52,859 nucleotides of DNA from JBBDXA01 sp040902585 (GTDB taxonomy: Bacteria > Planctomycetota > Phycisphaerae > Phycisphaerales > Phycisphaeraceae). Position numbers and translations under genes: made by a program. The stretch lies in assembly GCA_040902585.1 (NCBI GenBank), contig JBBDXA010000017.1, forward strand, positions 1 through 52,859. Direction: 5' to 3'. A model generated the notes under the pieces. That model saw only the letters and a program-made list of their open reading frames with translations. It had not been told where the DNA came from and did no database searches. The stretch's first letter is position 1, and the number at the start of each line of letters is the position of its first letter. This document shows, one piece after another, positions 1 through 8,006 of this stretch.

Positions 1-10
1 GGCCTGGGCT

Positions 11-658
11 TCATTGTTCACCATACCGCCGGTACGGAACACCGTAGAGGAAAGCCCGGCGCTCAGTGGCGAAGGCAATCGCGCTCTCAACATCACACCT
101 CACCCGCGTGTGCGGATAGTCGCGCGGATCAACGCAAAAGCCATGACGCACGCTCTGCGTCAGCACATAGCGATACGTCAGCCGCCCCTGCTTTTCATTG
201 CGCAGACAACCATCGAAATAAGACTGGTTGCGCGAGTCGTACCAGAAAGGAACATGCCGCCCCAAAGGCGTGCCCACCTTCTCACTCGTCGGCGGTGCAT
301 GCTTTAACATGCCGCCCTCAAATTGCCTCTGCAACAAATCATTCACCAGCTTCGCCGTCGCCCCCTGTATCCCCTTCATCATCGGCCCAAGATCACTCCC
401 GCGCAGCAGATACCCGATTCCGTGCCAGTGATTATCCAGGAGCGAAGTGACCCACGGCGTGAACTGGTGCTTCACCGTATATTTCTCAAACTGCTCCCAG
501 AAAATCGCCTTCGCCTCGTCCGTCGCAAACGCCCGATACCGCCCCCGGCACCGAGCCGTAATAAAATACACCTGATTATCCCGGTACCAATGCTGAAACG
601 GCGCAGGCTTGGAAGGATCCGCCCGATACGCCGCCGCCGACTTGCGCACTCGATTCAT
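11..658 (-). CDS. REP-associated-type tyrosine transposase (Y1_Tnp, HUH superfamily)
   Basis: A 215-residue protein of the IS200-like Y1 transposase fold. The HUH metal site is H77-W78-H79 in the context LLDNHWHG. The helix carrying the nucleophile is seen at 161-185, where Tyr164 aligns with the Tyr of the RYxxQNPVRAGL pattern of RAYTs, followed by a P-x-D-Y-P motif typical of this family. Family members nick and rejoin single-stranded DNA at REP palindromes and are usually single-copy and domesticated. I took the ATG at 658, because upstream codons run into the N gap. A palindrome lies 37 bp upstream and recurs at 3721, which fits the RAYT/REP pairing, but which repeat it acts on is not known. 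No second ORF or terminal inverted repeats of an IS are visible. Confidence 0.8.
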   Translation of the reverse strand: MNRVRKSAAAYRADPSKPAPFQHWYRDNQVYFITARCRGRYRAFATDEAKAIFWEQFEKYTVKHQFTPWVTSLLDNHWHGIGYLLRGSDLGPMMKGIQGATAKLVNDLLQRQFEGGMLKHAPPTSEKVGTPLGRHVPFWYDSRNQSYFDGCLRNEKQGRLTYRYVLTQSVRHGFCVDPRDYPHTRVRCDVESAIAFATERRAFLYGVPYRRYGEQ

Positions 659-694
659 GAACAGAATAATACCTGAACCCTGCGAATCACAAAA

Positions 695-737
695 CCCCAG
701 GCCTCGGCTCTTAAGNNNNNNNNNNCCGAGCCTGGGG
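695..737. repeat. Palindromic repeat, first copy, interrupted by N gap
   Basis: The left arm CCCCAGGCCTCGGCTCTTAA pairs with CCGAGCCTGGGG on the other side of the gap, with one bulged base. The first 21 bases recur exactly at 3723-3743. The assembly break falls at the centre of the palindrome, as expected for a repeated hairpin. Confidence 0.75.
716..725. other. Assembly gap (ten N)
   Basis: A run of ten N. By comparison with the second palindrome copy, only a few bases may really be missing here, but sequence of any length could be hidden. Confidence 0.95.
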
Positions 738-818
738 CCCACCCAACCGCCCCCTTCCCACCTCACCCCTCATCCGCCATAATGCCCAAGATCCTTTGAC
801 GATTCTGGAACCGGGCCC

Positions 819-3698
819 ATGAGTCAGAAAACAGTCTTCATCAGTTACCGCCGCGACGATGTCGGACGCAGCTTCGCGCGTTCTATCAAACTGTCGCTGA
901 CTCAACAGGGATACGATGTCTTTCTCGATGTCGATGACATTGCCAGCGGCGACTGGGCAACTCAAATTCTCACGGAGGTGCCCCTGCGTGCCCACTTTCT
1001 GTTGCTCCTGACGCGCAACGCATTGGATCGCTGTGCCGACGAGAACGATTGGGTCCGCCGTGAGTTCCAACTCGCGGTGGAGACCCATCGCAACATCGTC
1101 TCGGTCGCCGAAGACGCCGTCGAACTCGGCTCGATGCGCAAGGCATGCCCCGCATGCGTTAAGGACTTATTTGATAAACAAGGCCACAAGGTTCGGCACT
1201 CCGCCTTCAACGCCGATGTACACGAACTGGTCACCCGCTTCATTCCTCCACACAAAGCCCCGGCTCCCACGTCCGCAATTCCAACCCCTACCTCCACTCC
1301 TGCGCCGACAAGGGTCGACATCTCCCGCATCCAGAAATACGCCCCCACCAACCTCATCGGCCGCGACAACGAACTCAAACTCCTCAACGACGCCTGGGCC
1401 AAAGTCCAGCAGGCCGCCTCACCGCGCCCCCACATCCTCACCTTCGTCGCCCTCGGCGGCGAAGGCAAAACGTCTCTCATCGCTCACTGGCTCGCAACCC
1501 TCGCCGCCCGCGACTGGCCCGACTGCGACGCCGTCTACGCCTGGTCCTTCTACAGTCAGGGCACGCGCGATCAGGGTTCCGCCTCCGCTGACGTCTTCCT
1601 CGCCGAAGCCCTTCGTTTCTTCGGCGACGCAGCGATGGCTGACAGCCCGCGCTCCGCATGGGACAAGGGCAAACGGCTCGCCGAGCTCGTCGCCGATCGC
1701 CGCGCCCTGCTCATTCTCGATGGTCTCGAACCGCTCCAGTACTCCCCCTCCTCCCCCACCCGCGGTCAACTCAAAGAGCACGGCCTCATCGCCCTCCTCC
1801 ACGCCCTCGCCGGCCGCAGCGCCGGCCTGTGCATCATCACCACCCGCTACTCCCTGCCCGACCTCCAGGCCTTCCGCCAGACGACCGCCCCCGAAGTCGA
1901 ACTCAAACGCCTCTCCACCAACGCAGGCGTCCATCTCCTTCAATCCCTCGGCGTGCGCAAAGAGTCCGGCTCGCAGAAGGATTTCGAAACCCTCGTCGAA
2001 GAGGTCAAAGGCCACGCCCTCACCCTGAACCTGCTGGGCAAATACCTCCACGACGCCCACGGCGGCGACCTCCGCAAACGCGACCTTGTCAATCTCAAGG
2101 ATGCCGACGATGAGGAACACGGCGGCCACGCCTTCCGTGTCATGGATGCGTACGTTAAATGGTTCGAAGACGAAGGTGAAAAGGGCAAGCGCGCCATCGC
2201 CCTGCTTCGCCTGCTCGGCCTGTTTGATCGCCCCGCTTCCGCTGACTGCTTCGACGCCCTCTTGCAGCCCCCGGCCATTGCTGACCTGACGGATTCCCTC
2301 GTCGGCATGAGTGAAGCCCAGCGCAACATCGCCCTGACCCGCCTTGAGGATGCGAAGCTCCTATCGGTGCTGCGCGATGAATCAGGAACCGTACATTCCT
2401 TCGACTGCCACCCCTTGATCCGCGAATACTTCGCCCGGGTTCTGAGCGGGAAATCACACACCGCATGGCAGGCGGGACACAAACGCCTGTACGAGCATCT
2501 ATGCGACACGACCCATGAAAGAGAGATGCCCACACTGGAGCAGTTGCAACCTCTCTATCAAGCTGTGGCCCACGGCTGTCTCGCCGGGTTGCATCAGGAG
2601 GCGCGCGACAGGGTCTACGTCGCCCGAATCCTGAAGGGGGCGCGCGCGGGTGGTTTCTACAGCACCAAGCAGCTCGGCGCGTTCGGTGCCGACCTGGGGG
2701 CGGTGGCCTGTTTCTTTGAAGAGCGCTGGTCCCGCGTCGCCCCCGGTCTGCGGTCCAGCGATCAATCCTGGCTCCTCAGCGTAGCCGCGTTCCGCCTGCG
2801 AGCGCTGGGCCGGCTGCGCGAGGCCCAGGAGCCGATGCGGGCGGGCTTACAGGCACGAGTTAAAGAGCGGAGGTGGAATAATGCTGCGATCGCTGCCGGC
2901 AATCTGAGCGAACTCTCCCTGACGCTGGGCGATCTCCCCGCCGCCGTGAGAGAGGCCGAAGCAGCCGTGTCCCACGCTGACCAGAGCGGCGAGGCGTTTC
3001 AACGGATGTGCAACCGTACGACACTGGCCGACGCCCTGCATCAGGCGGGGCGCTTCGCCGAGACTCTGGACCAATTCCGCGAAGCCGAGAAAATGCAGAA
3101 GGAATTGCAGCCGGAGTTACCGCTCCTCTATTCGGTTCAATGCTTTCATTTTTGCGACCTGCTGCTGGCGGACGCCGAGCGTGCCGCCTGGCGGGGGGTG
3201 ACCCATTCAGACGATTTACCAACTCTTGACACCGTACAAAGGCGAGCAACCCTTGCGCGTGACGTCGCCGCGCGGAACCGTTGGCTCCTCGACATCGCTC
3301 TCGACCACCTCACCCTCGCCCGCATCGCCCTCTACCGCCGGCTCCTGACCGGCACCGCCCTGCCAAATCCGGGCGATCCCCAAACCGAAATCGCTCAGTC
3401 CGTGGACGGACTCCGGCGCGCCGGCGTTCAACACCACCTCCCCCGCGGCCTCCTCACCCGCGCCTGGCATCGCCACTTCTGCGGCGACATCGACGGCGCT
3501 CGCGCTGACCTCGACGAAGCCTACGACATCGCCCAGCGCGGCCCCATGCCCCTCCACATGGCCGATGTCCACCTCTACCGCGCCCGCCTTTTCAAGGACC
3601 GCGCCGAGCTCGCCAAAGCCCGCGCCCTGATCGACAAGCACGGCTACGAACGCCGCCGCCACGAACTCAACGACGCCGACGCCGCCCTTTCCCCTTAA
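819..3698 (+). CDS. TIR-STAND NTPase-TPR protein, probable immune/NAD-cleaving effector
   Basis: 959 residues. The N-terminal TIR domain (about 1-145) starts with VFISYRRDD and has a putative catalytic Glu82 in WVRREF, the position used by NAD-cleaving TIRs. A Pro/Thr-rich linker (144-166) leads to a STAND NTPase with Walker A GGEGKTS (213-219), the WSFYSQGT motif (242-249), Walker B LLILDGLE (297-304) and an IITTRY sensor-like strand (339-344). From about 560 on the protein is helical with TPR-like repeats, the usual ligand-sensing part. Bacterial TIR-STAND proteins are known or suspected anti-phage sensors that deplete NAD or make signal nucleotides. That role is inference here, since no partner gene is adjacent. 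The gene sits alone between two copies of one palindrome beside a RAYT gene, which suggests acquisition. Confidence 0.88.
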   Translation: MSQKTVFISYRRDDVGRSFARSIKLSLTQQGYDVFLDVDDIASGDWATQILTEVPLRAHFLLLLTRNALDRCADENDWVRREFQLAVETHRNIVSVAEDAVELGSMRKACPACVKDLFDKQGHKVRHSAFNADVHELVTRFIPPHKAPAPTSAIPTPTSTPAPTRVDISRIQKYAPTNLIGRDNELKLLNDAWAKVQQAASPRPHILTFVALGGEGKTSLIAHWLATLAARDWPDCDAVYAWSFYSQGTRDQGSASADVFLAEALRFFGDAAMADSPRSAWDKGKRLAELVADRRALLILDGLEPLQYSPSSPTRGQLKEHGLIALLHALAGRSAGLCIITTRYSLPDLQAFRQTTAPEVELKRLSTNAGVHLLQSLGVRKESGSQKDFETLVEEVKGHALTLNLLGKYLHDAHGGDLRKRDLVNLKDADDEEHGGHAFRVMDAYVKWFEDEGEKGKRAIALLRLLGLFDRPASADCFDALLQPPAIADLTDSLVGMSEAQRNIALTRLEDAKLLSVLRDESGTVHSFDCHPLIREYFARVLSGKSHTAWQAGHKRLYEHLCDTTHEREMPTLEQLQPLYQAVAHGCLAGLHQEARDRVYVARILKGARAGGFYSTKQLGAFGADLGAVACFFEERWSRVAPGLRSSDQSWLLSVAAFRLRALGRLREAQEPMRAGLQARVKERRWNNAAIAAGNLSELSLTLGDLPAAVREAEAAVSHADQSGEAFQRMCNRTTLADALHQAGRFAETLDQFREAEKMQKELQPELPLLYSVQCFHFCDLLLADAERAAWRGVTHSDDLPTLDTVQRRATLARDVAARNRWLLDIALDHLTLARIALYRRLLTGTALPNPGDPQTEIAQSVDGLRRAGVQHHLPRGLLTRAWHRHFCGDIDGARADLDEAYDIAQRGPMPLHMADVHLYRARLFKDRAELAKARALIDKHGYERRRHELNDADAALSP

Positions 3699-3715
3699 GC
3701 CCCAAACCGCGCATC

Positions 3716-3760
3716 AAAAAAGCCCCAGGCCTCGGCTCTTAAGAGTCGAGCTCTGGGGCT
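3716..3760 (-). terminator. Intrinsic terminator / second palindrome copy
   Basis: A hairpin of about 20 bp per arm with three mismatches (3721-3760), followed on the minus strand by six T. It lies 20 bp past the leuC stop and is also just after the convergent TIR gene. It shares its left arm with the palindrome at 695. Confidence 0.75.
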
Positions 3761-3779
3761 TCACCGTTCGCCTTGAAAA

Positions 3780-5195
3780 TCAAACCAATCCAGCCGACCC
3801 CGTCGCGATCGGCTCACTCACATACTCGCGCGGGTCCGTCACGAAGCCGCGCAGGGCGGAGGCGGCGACGGTGAGCGGTGAGGCGAGATACACGCCTGCT
3901 TCCTTGTGGCCCATGCGGCCGGGGAAGTTGCGGTTCGTCGTGCTGATGCAGTTGATCGCTTCGTTGAGCCGACCGAAGGTGTCCTTGGGGCCGCCCAGGC
4001 ACGCGGCACAGGAGCTGGCGCCCATCTGGCAGCCGGCGTCAACCATGATGTCATAGATCGACTTTTCGCCGGCCGCCTTCGCTTCGCCTTTGATGTTCAT
4101 CCGCAGCATGTCGGAGTGAACCTCGGTGGAGCCGGGCACGACGAAGGTGGGGATCTTGACGGTGTTTCCCTGGAGGATCGCCGCGGCGAAGATCATGTCG
4201 GTGATCTTCCCGCCGGTGCAGGAGCCGATGTAGGCCCGGTCGAGCTTGACCTGGCGACAGTTGTGGGCGGTGTCCTTGTTGTCGGGCGAGTGCGGCTTGG
4301 CGACGAGCGGGTCCATCGCGGCCAGATCCCACTCGAACTCGAAGCAGTACGCCGCGTCCTTGTCCTCTTCAACGACCGTCCATTCCGGTCTGTTGGACCT
4401 CGCCTTCACGTAGTCGAGTGTCTTTTTATCGACATCGCATACTCCATTCTTGCCACCTGCTTCGATAGCCATATTGGTTAAAGTCATTCTATCTTCCAGC
4501 GATAGCGAGCCGATGCCTTCGCCGGTGAAGTAGAGCGATTTGTAGGTGCCGCCGCTGACGGAGATTTCGCCGATGACCGCGAGGATGAGATCTTTGGCGG
4601 TGAGGTAGGGTGGGATTTCGCCGTGGAAGACGAACTTCATCGTGGGCGGGACCTTGAGCCAGGTCTTCCCCGTGCCCATGGTGAAGGCGGCGTCGGTGTT
4701 GCCCACGCCGGTGGCGAACTGCCCGAAGGCACCGGCGGTGCAGGTATGGCTGTCGGTGCCGAGGAGGATCTCGCCGGGCCGGCAGTGGCCCTCCTCGGGC
4801 AGCGCCTTGTGGCAGACGCCTTTGTAGTTGGTCTTCGTAGGATCGCGGTAGGGGTTGGGCATGCCCGAACCCTCGGCGGTGTTCAGGAAGTCGGGGTCGT
4901 AGTAATATTTGATCCCCTGCTCCTTCACGAAATCGCGCAGGATCTGAATATTGCGGTGGCACTTCTCATCCGCCGTGAAAATATAATGGTCTGGAATAAT
5001 AGGAATCCGCGTAGGATCCCACACCTTCGCGTTCTTGCCGAAGCGTTCTTTGAAGATGCCGATGGTGCCCGGGCCACAGACATCGTGCGTCATTAATACG
5101 TCGACGTCAACCCACACATTGTCGCCCGGGCGGACGTCGGATTTCCCGCCATGAGAGGCGATGATCTTTTCAGTGATGGTCATGGGGCGAGGCAT
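3780..5195 (-). CDS. leuC: 3-isopropylmalate dehydratase large subunit (aconitase family)
   Basis: 471 residues, normal length for LeuC. It isomerises 2- and 3-isopropylmalate in leucine synthesis, as a heterodimer with LeuD and a 4Fe-4S cluster. The cluster cysteines are Cys326 (SCTGG) and Cys396/Cys399 (SSCAACLGG), and the substrate loop GTDSHT is at 146-151. The start at 5195 was chosen because GGAG lies 7 nt upstream of the ATG and family homology begins there; a longer reading frame upstream has no such support. No leuD is in the window. A homoaconitase-type substrate cannot be excluded by eye. ilvC at the far right end is another branched-chain gene but is not linked. Confidence 0.9.
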   Translation of the reverse strand: MPRPMTITEKIIASHGGKSDVRPGDNVWVDVDVLMTHDVCGPGTIGIFKERFGKNAKVWDPTRIPIIPDHYIFTADEKCHRNIQILRDFVKEQGIKYYYDPDFLNTAEGSGMPNPYRDPTKTNYKGVCHKALPEEGHCRPGEILLGTDSHTCTAGAFGQFATGVGNTDAAFTMGTGKTWLKVPPTMKFVFHGEIPPYLTAKDLILAVIGEISVSGGTYKSLYFTGEGIGSLSLEDRMTLTNMAIEAGGKNGVCDVDKKTLDYVKARSNRPEWTVVEEDKDAAYCFEFEWDLAAMDPLVAKPHSPDNKDTAHNCRQVKLDRAYIGSCTGGKITDMIFAAAILQGNTVKIPTFVVPGSTEVHSDMLRMNIKGEAKAAGEKSIYDIMVDAGCQMGASSCAACLGGPKDTFGRLNEAINCISTTNRNFPGRMGHKEAGVYLASPLTVAASALRGFVTDPREYVSEPIATGSAGLV

Positions 5196-5348
5196 ATTGA
5201 AGCTCCGATATCGCGGTGACGAAACCGCGTGGTGTGGGGATGCCCGTTCGCCGATAAAGACAAGGCAGCCGGGTGAGCCCCTTATGGTAGCGAGGTTCGC
5301 GCGGCGAAGCCATTTACCGCCCAAGGGCGTACGTTGTACGAAACCGCG

Positions 5349-5377
5349 TTGACGCTGCGATCCCTGACACGTATCTT
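5349..5377 (+). promoter_or_regulatory. Promoter of the TolC-like gene, predicted leaderless
   Basis: TTGACG at 5349-5354, a 17-bp spacer and TATCTT at 5372-5377, with the ATG eight bases further on. Transcription would start at or next to the ATG. This is the best -35 among the leaderless-type promoters of the window. Confidence 0.65.
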
Positions 5378-5385
5378 CCTTCACT

Positions 5386-7155
5386 ATGAAGCACTTTCGT
5401 CACACCATCGGATGGGCGGGACTCGCCGTCGTCGGGCTATTTCTGATCGGCGGCTGCCGCAGCCCTTTGTCGCGGACCCTCGAGCAGGAATCGCGCGAGC
5501 ACCTGCTCGCTTCGCAGCGGGCCTACCGCGAGGCGATCGCGGCAGGCGATCAGAAAGTAGTCGAGACCCAGCGCCCCGAGAGCGAGGTTGAAAAGTTCCT
5601 CAAGGAAATCAACCTGCTGGAGGAAATCGATGATCTAGGCGGCCCCGCTTCCTACAAGCCGGGCGATCTGGACCCGGGCCGCGATCTGCTCGGCAACGCC
5701 CGGGCCACGACTGTCGCCATGACTTTGCAACGGGCGATTGCTCTGGCCGTGCGCAACAACCTCGACATTCGCCTGGCGCAGATGATCCCGGCCATTTCCG
5801 ACACGCAGGTCACACAAGCCGAGGCCGTCTTCGACGCCACCTTTTTCTCCAACGCCACCGCTAATTTCCTCGACACGCCCAATCCCCCGCCCTCCGGCGG
5901 CCTCGGTGTCTTCGGCAGCGTGCAGCAGAGGCAGATCGGCCTGGAGACCGGCATCCGCAAGATCATTTCCACCGGCGGCGAGGTCACCGTCAGCACGACC
6001 TTCAACTACAACCGGCGCGTCCCCTCCTTCTTCGCCGTCACCGACTGGCATGACGCCAATGTCGCCGTGAACGTCACGCAGCCCCTGCTGCGCAACTTCG
6101 GTTCGGACGTGACGCATTCACAGATCATGCTGGCGCGCAATGCCCGCGATGAGTCGGTTCAGGACCTGCACGCACGCATGCTTCAGATTGTTGCCGAAAC
6201 CGAGCAGGTTTACTGGTCCCTGGTCCTGGCCAAGCAGCGTCTACTGATTCAGTCGAAGCTTTACGCCGAGACGATTACCTATCGCAATGTGATGAAGGAG
6301 CGCATGAAGCTGGACGCGACCAAGGGTGAGTATGCCGACGTGCTCACGCGCGAAGAACTCCGCCGCGCGGATATGCTCCGCGCCCGGCAGGATTTCCGCG
6401 CCGCGTCCGATGCCTTGAAGCAGCTCATGTACTCCGATGATTTACCTCTCTCCGGTGAAGCCGTGGTGCTTCCCCTGGATGTGCCGCCTGATGCGCCGAT
6501 CAATCTGAACCTGGTCGAGTCGATCACGCAGGCCTTGAAGAATCGGCCCGAGCTTCGCCGGGCGCTTCTGGAAATCAAGGACGCATCGATCCGCCAGCGC
6601 GTCGCGGACAACCAGCGGTTGCCCCGTCTGGATGTCGCCCTGGGCCTTCGCTACAACTCCATTGGCGTCAACTCCGTCGCCAAGGCGTACGAAGGCATCG
6701 ACGGCAACTTCATCGATTACCTGGCCGGCATTCAGTTTGAAATGCCCATCGGCAACCGCGGGCCTGAGGCGGCTCTCGAACAGCGGCGGATCGAACGGCA
6801 GGCCACGATCATCGCCTATCGCCGCACCGCCCAGCAGGTCGTACGCGAGGTCAAGGATGCGATGCGGGACGTGGATGTGGCCTACGAACTCATCGGCACC
6901 ACGCGGTCAGCCCGCCGCGCTTCCTCGCAGCGCCTGCGAGAACTCCACATCCGCACCGAGAACGACAAGCAGGGCTACGCACCCGAACGTGTCGACCTGA
7001 TCCTGCGCACCCAGGAAACCGTCGCCCAGGCCAAGGCACAGGAAGCCCAGGCGATCAGCGAGTACAGCAGCGCGATTGCCCGGTACTTCCAGGCCATGGG
7101 CACGCTGTTGGAACAGAACGGCATCGAGTTTCAGGATAGGCGTGAAGAGAAGTGA
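5386..7155 (+). CDS. TolC-family outer-membrane efflux lipoprotein
   Basis: 589 residues with a signal peptide and lipobox ending in LIGGC (Cys24), so it is probably a lipid-anchored outer-membrane factor. The body has the two-fold OEP architecture: a beta-strand and long-helix segment (about 100-310) and a second one (about 350-580). The TolC family forms trimeric channel-tunnels that export drugs or proteins with inner-membrane pumps. No adaptor or pump gene adjoins it. It is divergent from leuC across 190 bp and convergent with rdgB. No odd features were seen in the coding frame. Confidence 0.88.
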   Translation: MKHFRHTIGWAGLAVVGLFLIGGCRSPLSRTLEQESREHLLASQRAYREAIAAGDQKVVETQRPESEVEKFLKEINLLEEIDDLGGPASYKPGDLDPGRDLLGNARATTVAMTLQRAIALAVRNNLDIRLAQMIPAISDTQVTQAEAVFDATFFSNATANFLDTPNPPPSGGLGVFGSVQQRQIGLETGIRKIISTGGEVTVSTTFNYNRRVPSFFAVTDWHDANVAVNVTQPLLRNFGSDVTHSQIMLARNARDESVQDLHARMLQIVAETEQVYWSLVLAKQRLLIQSKLYAETITYRNVMKERMKLDATKGEYADVLTREELRRADMLRARQDFRAASDALKQLMYSDDLPLSGEAVVLPLDVPPDAPINLNLVESITQALKNRPELRRALLEIKDASIRQRVADNQRLPRLDVALGLRYNSIGVNSVAKAYEGIDGNFIDYLAGIQFEMPIGNRGPEAALEQRRIERQATIIAYRRTAQQVVREVKDAMRDVDVAYELIGTTRSARRASSQRLRELHIRTENDKQGYAPERVDLILRTQETVAQAKAQEAQAISEYSSAIARYFQAMGTLLEQNGIEFQDRREEK

Positions 7156-7214
7156 TTGACGCCGACAGTGGCACCCAACCGTTCAACTGTCGCGATTTGC
7201 ACTCGCTTTGATTC

Positions 7215-7233
7215 CATCTCGCGGAGCGAGATG
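7215..7233. terminator. Hairpin between convergent tolC-like gene and rdgB
   Basis: CATCTCGC and GCGAGATG pair perfectly around a GGA loop, two bases beyond the rdgB stop. There is no T-run on either strand, so the terminator role is tentative; it may be another dispersed palindrome. Confidence 0.4.
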
Positions 7234-7234
7234 A

Positions 7235-7879
7235 CTACATCGCTCGCAGTACATCCGCGATCTTCCGTGTTGCTTCGCCGCGATGGCTGATGGCGTTCTT
7301 CTCCAAGGGCAAGAGTTCAGCCGTGGTCTTGTCGAAGCGTGAAATGAAAAACAGCGGGTCGTAGCCGAAGCCGTTCGTGCCCCGGCCATTCACATCCGGC
7401 CCCGCTTCCTCCATCGTAAGGATCCGCCCTTCCACCGTGCCGCGCACGACTGCCAGCGGTTTCTCCGCGCTGGCGTCACACAGCGCCATCGCACAGACGA
7501 ATCGCGCCCTGCGGTTCTCCACCGGCGTGCTGCCCAGCTTGTGCATCATAAGGCGGTTGTTGGCCGGATCGATCACCGAGCGCGGCCCTTCCATCCCCGC
7601 ATAGCGGGCGCTGCGCACGCCCGGCTCCCCGCCCAGGGCATCGACCTCCAGCCCGCTGTCGTCAGCGAGCGTGAGCAGGCCGGACGCCTTCGCGTAATAC
7701 CTTGCCTTCAGCGCGGCGTTACCTTCAAAGGTGTCCTGGTCCTCGATCGGGTCCGGCACGTTCAATCCCAAGGTCTTCAAATCGACGCAATCCACCAGCA
7801 CCGGCTCCGACAGCGCGGCCAGCGTCTGGCGAATCTCTTCGACTTTGTGCGGATTGCTTGTGGCGATCAGGATGCGCAT
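7235..7879 (-). CDS. rdgB: XTP/dITP diphosphatase (RdgB/HAM1)
   Basis: 214 residues, normal family length. It hydrolyses dITP, XTP and similar purine triphosphates to monophosphates and keeps deaminated bases out of DNA. Motifs in order: TSNPHK (7-12), TFEGNA, LADDSGLEVDAL (metal-binding acidic residues), GFGYDPLF and SHRGEA. The ATG at 7879 starts exactly at the family N-terminus; the 5' sequence before it is octamer repeat and has no Shine-Dalgarno site. GH57 lies upstream on the same strand, so the two may be co-transcribed. Confidence 0.92.
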   Translation of the reverse strand: MRILIATSNPHKVEEIRQTLAALSEPVLVDCVDLKTLGLNVPDPIEDQDTFEGNAALKARYYAKASGLLTLADDSGLEVDALGGEPGVRSARYAGMEGPRSVIDPANNRLMMHKLGSTPVENRRARFVCAMALCDASAEKPLAVVRGTVEGRILTMEEAGPDVNGRGTNGFGYDPLFFISRFDKTTAELLPLEKNAISHRGEATRKIADVLRAM

Positions 7880-7888
7880 GGGAGAAAG

Positions 7889-8003
7889 AAGGAACAGAGG
7901 GACGGAGGAACGAAGGAACGTAGGGAATGAAGACGGCAAGGGAGGCAAAGGGGCGCAGATGTCTTTCCTTTCGTCCCTCCGTTCCTCCGTCCCTCTGTCC
8001 CTT
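7889..8003. repeat. Octamer-repeat inverted pair (GGRACGRA family)
   Basis: The arm 7889-7925 is built of purine-rich units such as GGAACAGA, GGGACGGA and GGAACGAA. It is matched by an inverted arm at 7967-8003 (about 32 of 37 bases complementary). The element fills the space between GH57 and rdgB; its pyrimidine strand is sense directly before the rdgB ATG. Confidence 0.85.
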
Positions 8004-8006
8004 CCC

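Noticed and set aside
11..737. Complete insertion sequence
   Set aside because: A single Y1-type gene without IS ends or a tnpB. The palindrome lies on one side only within reach, and the gap prevents further judgement.
7170..7178. GTGGCACCC at 7170 and 9749 as further copies of the 48334 element
   Set aside because: Only about nine bases match and no inverted partner is nearby.
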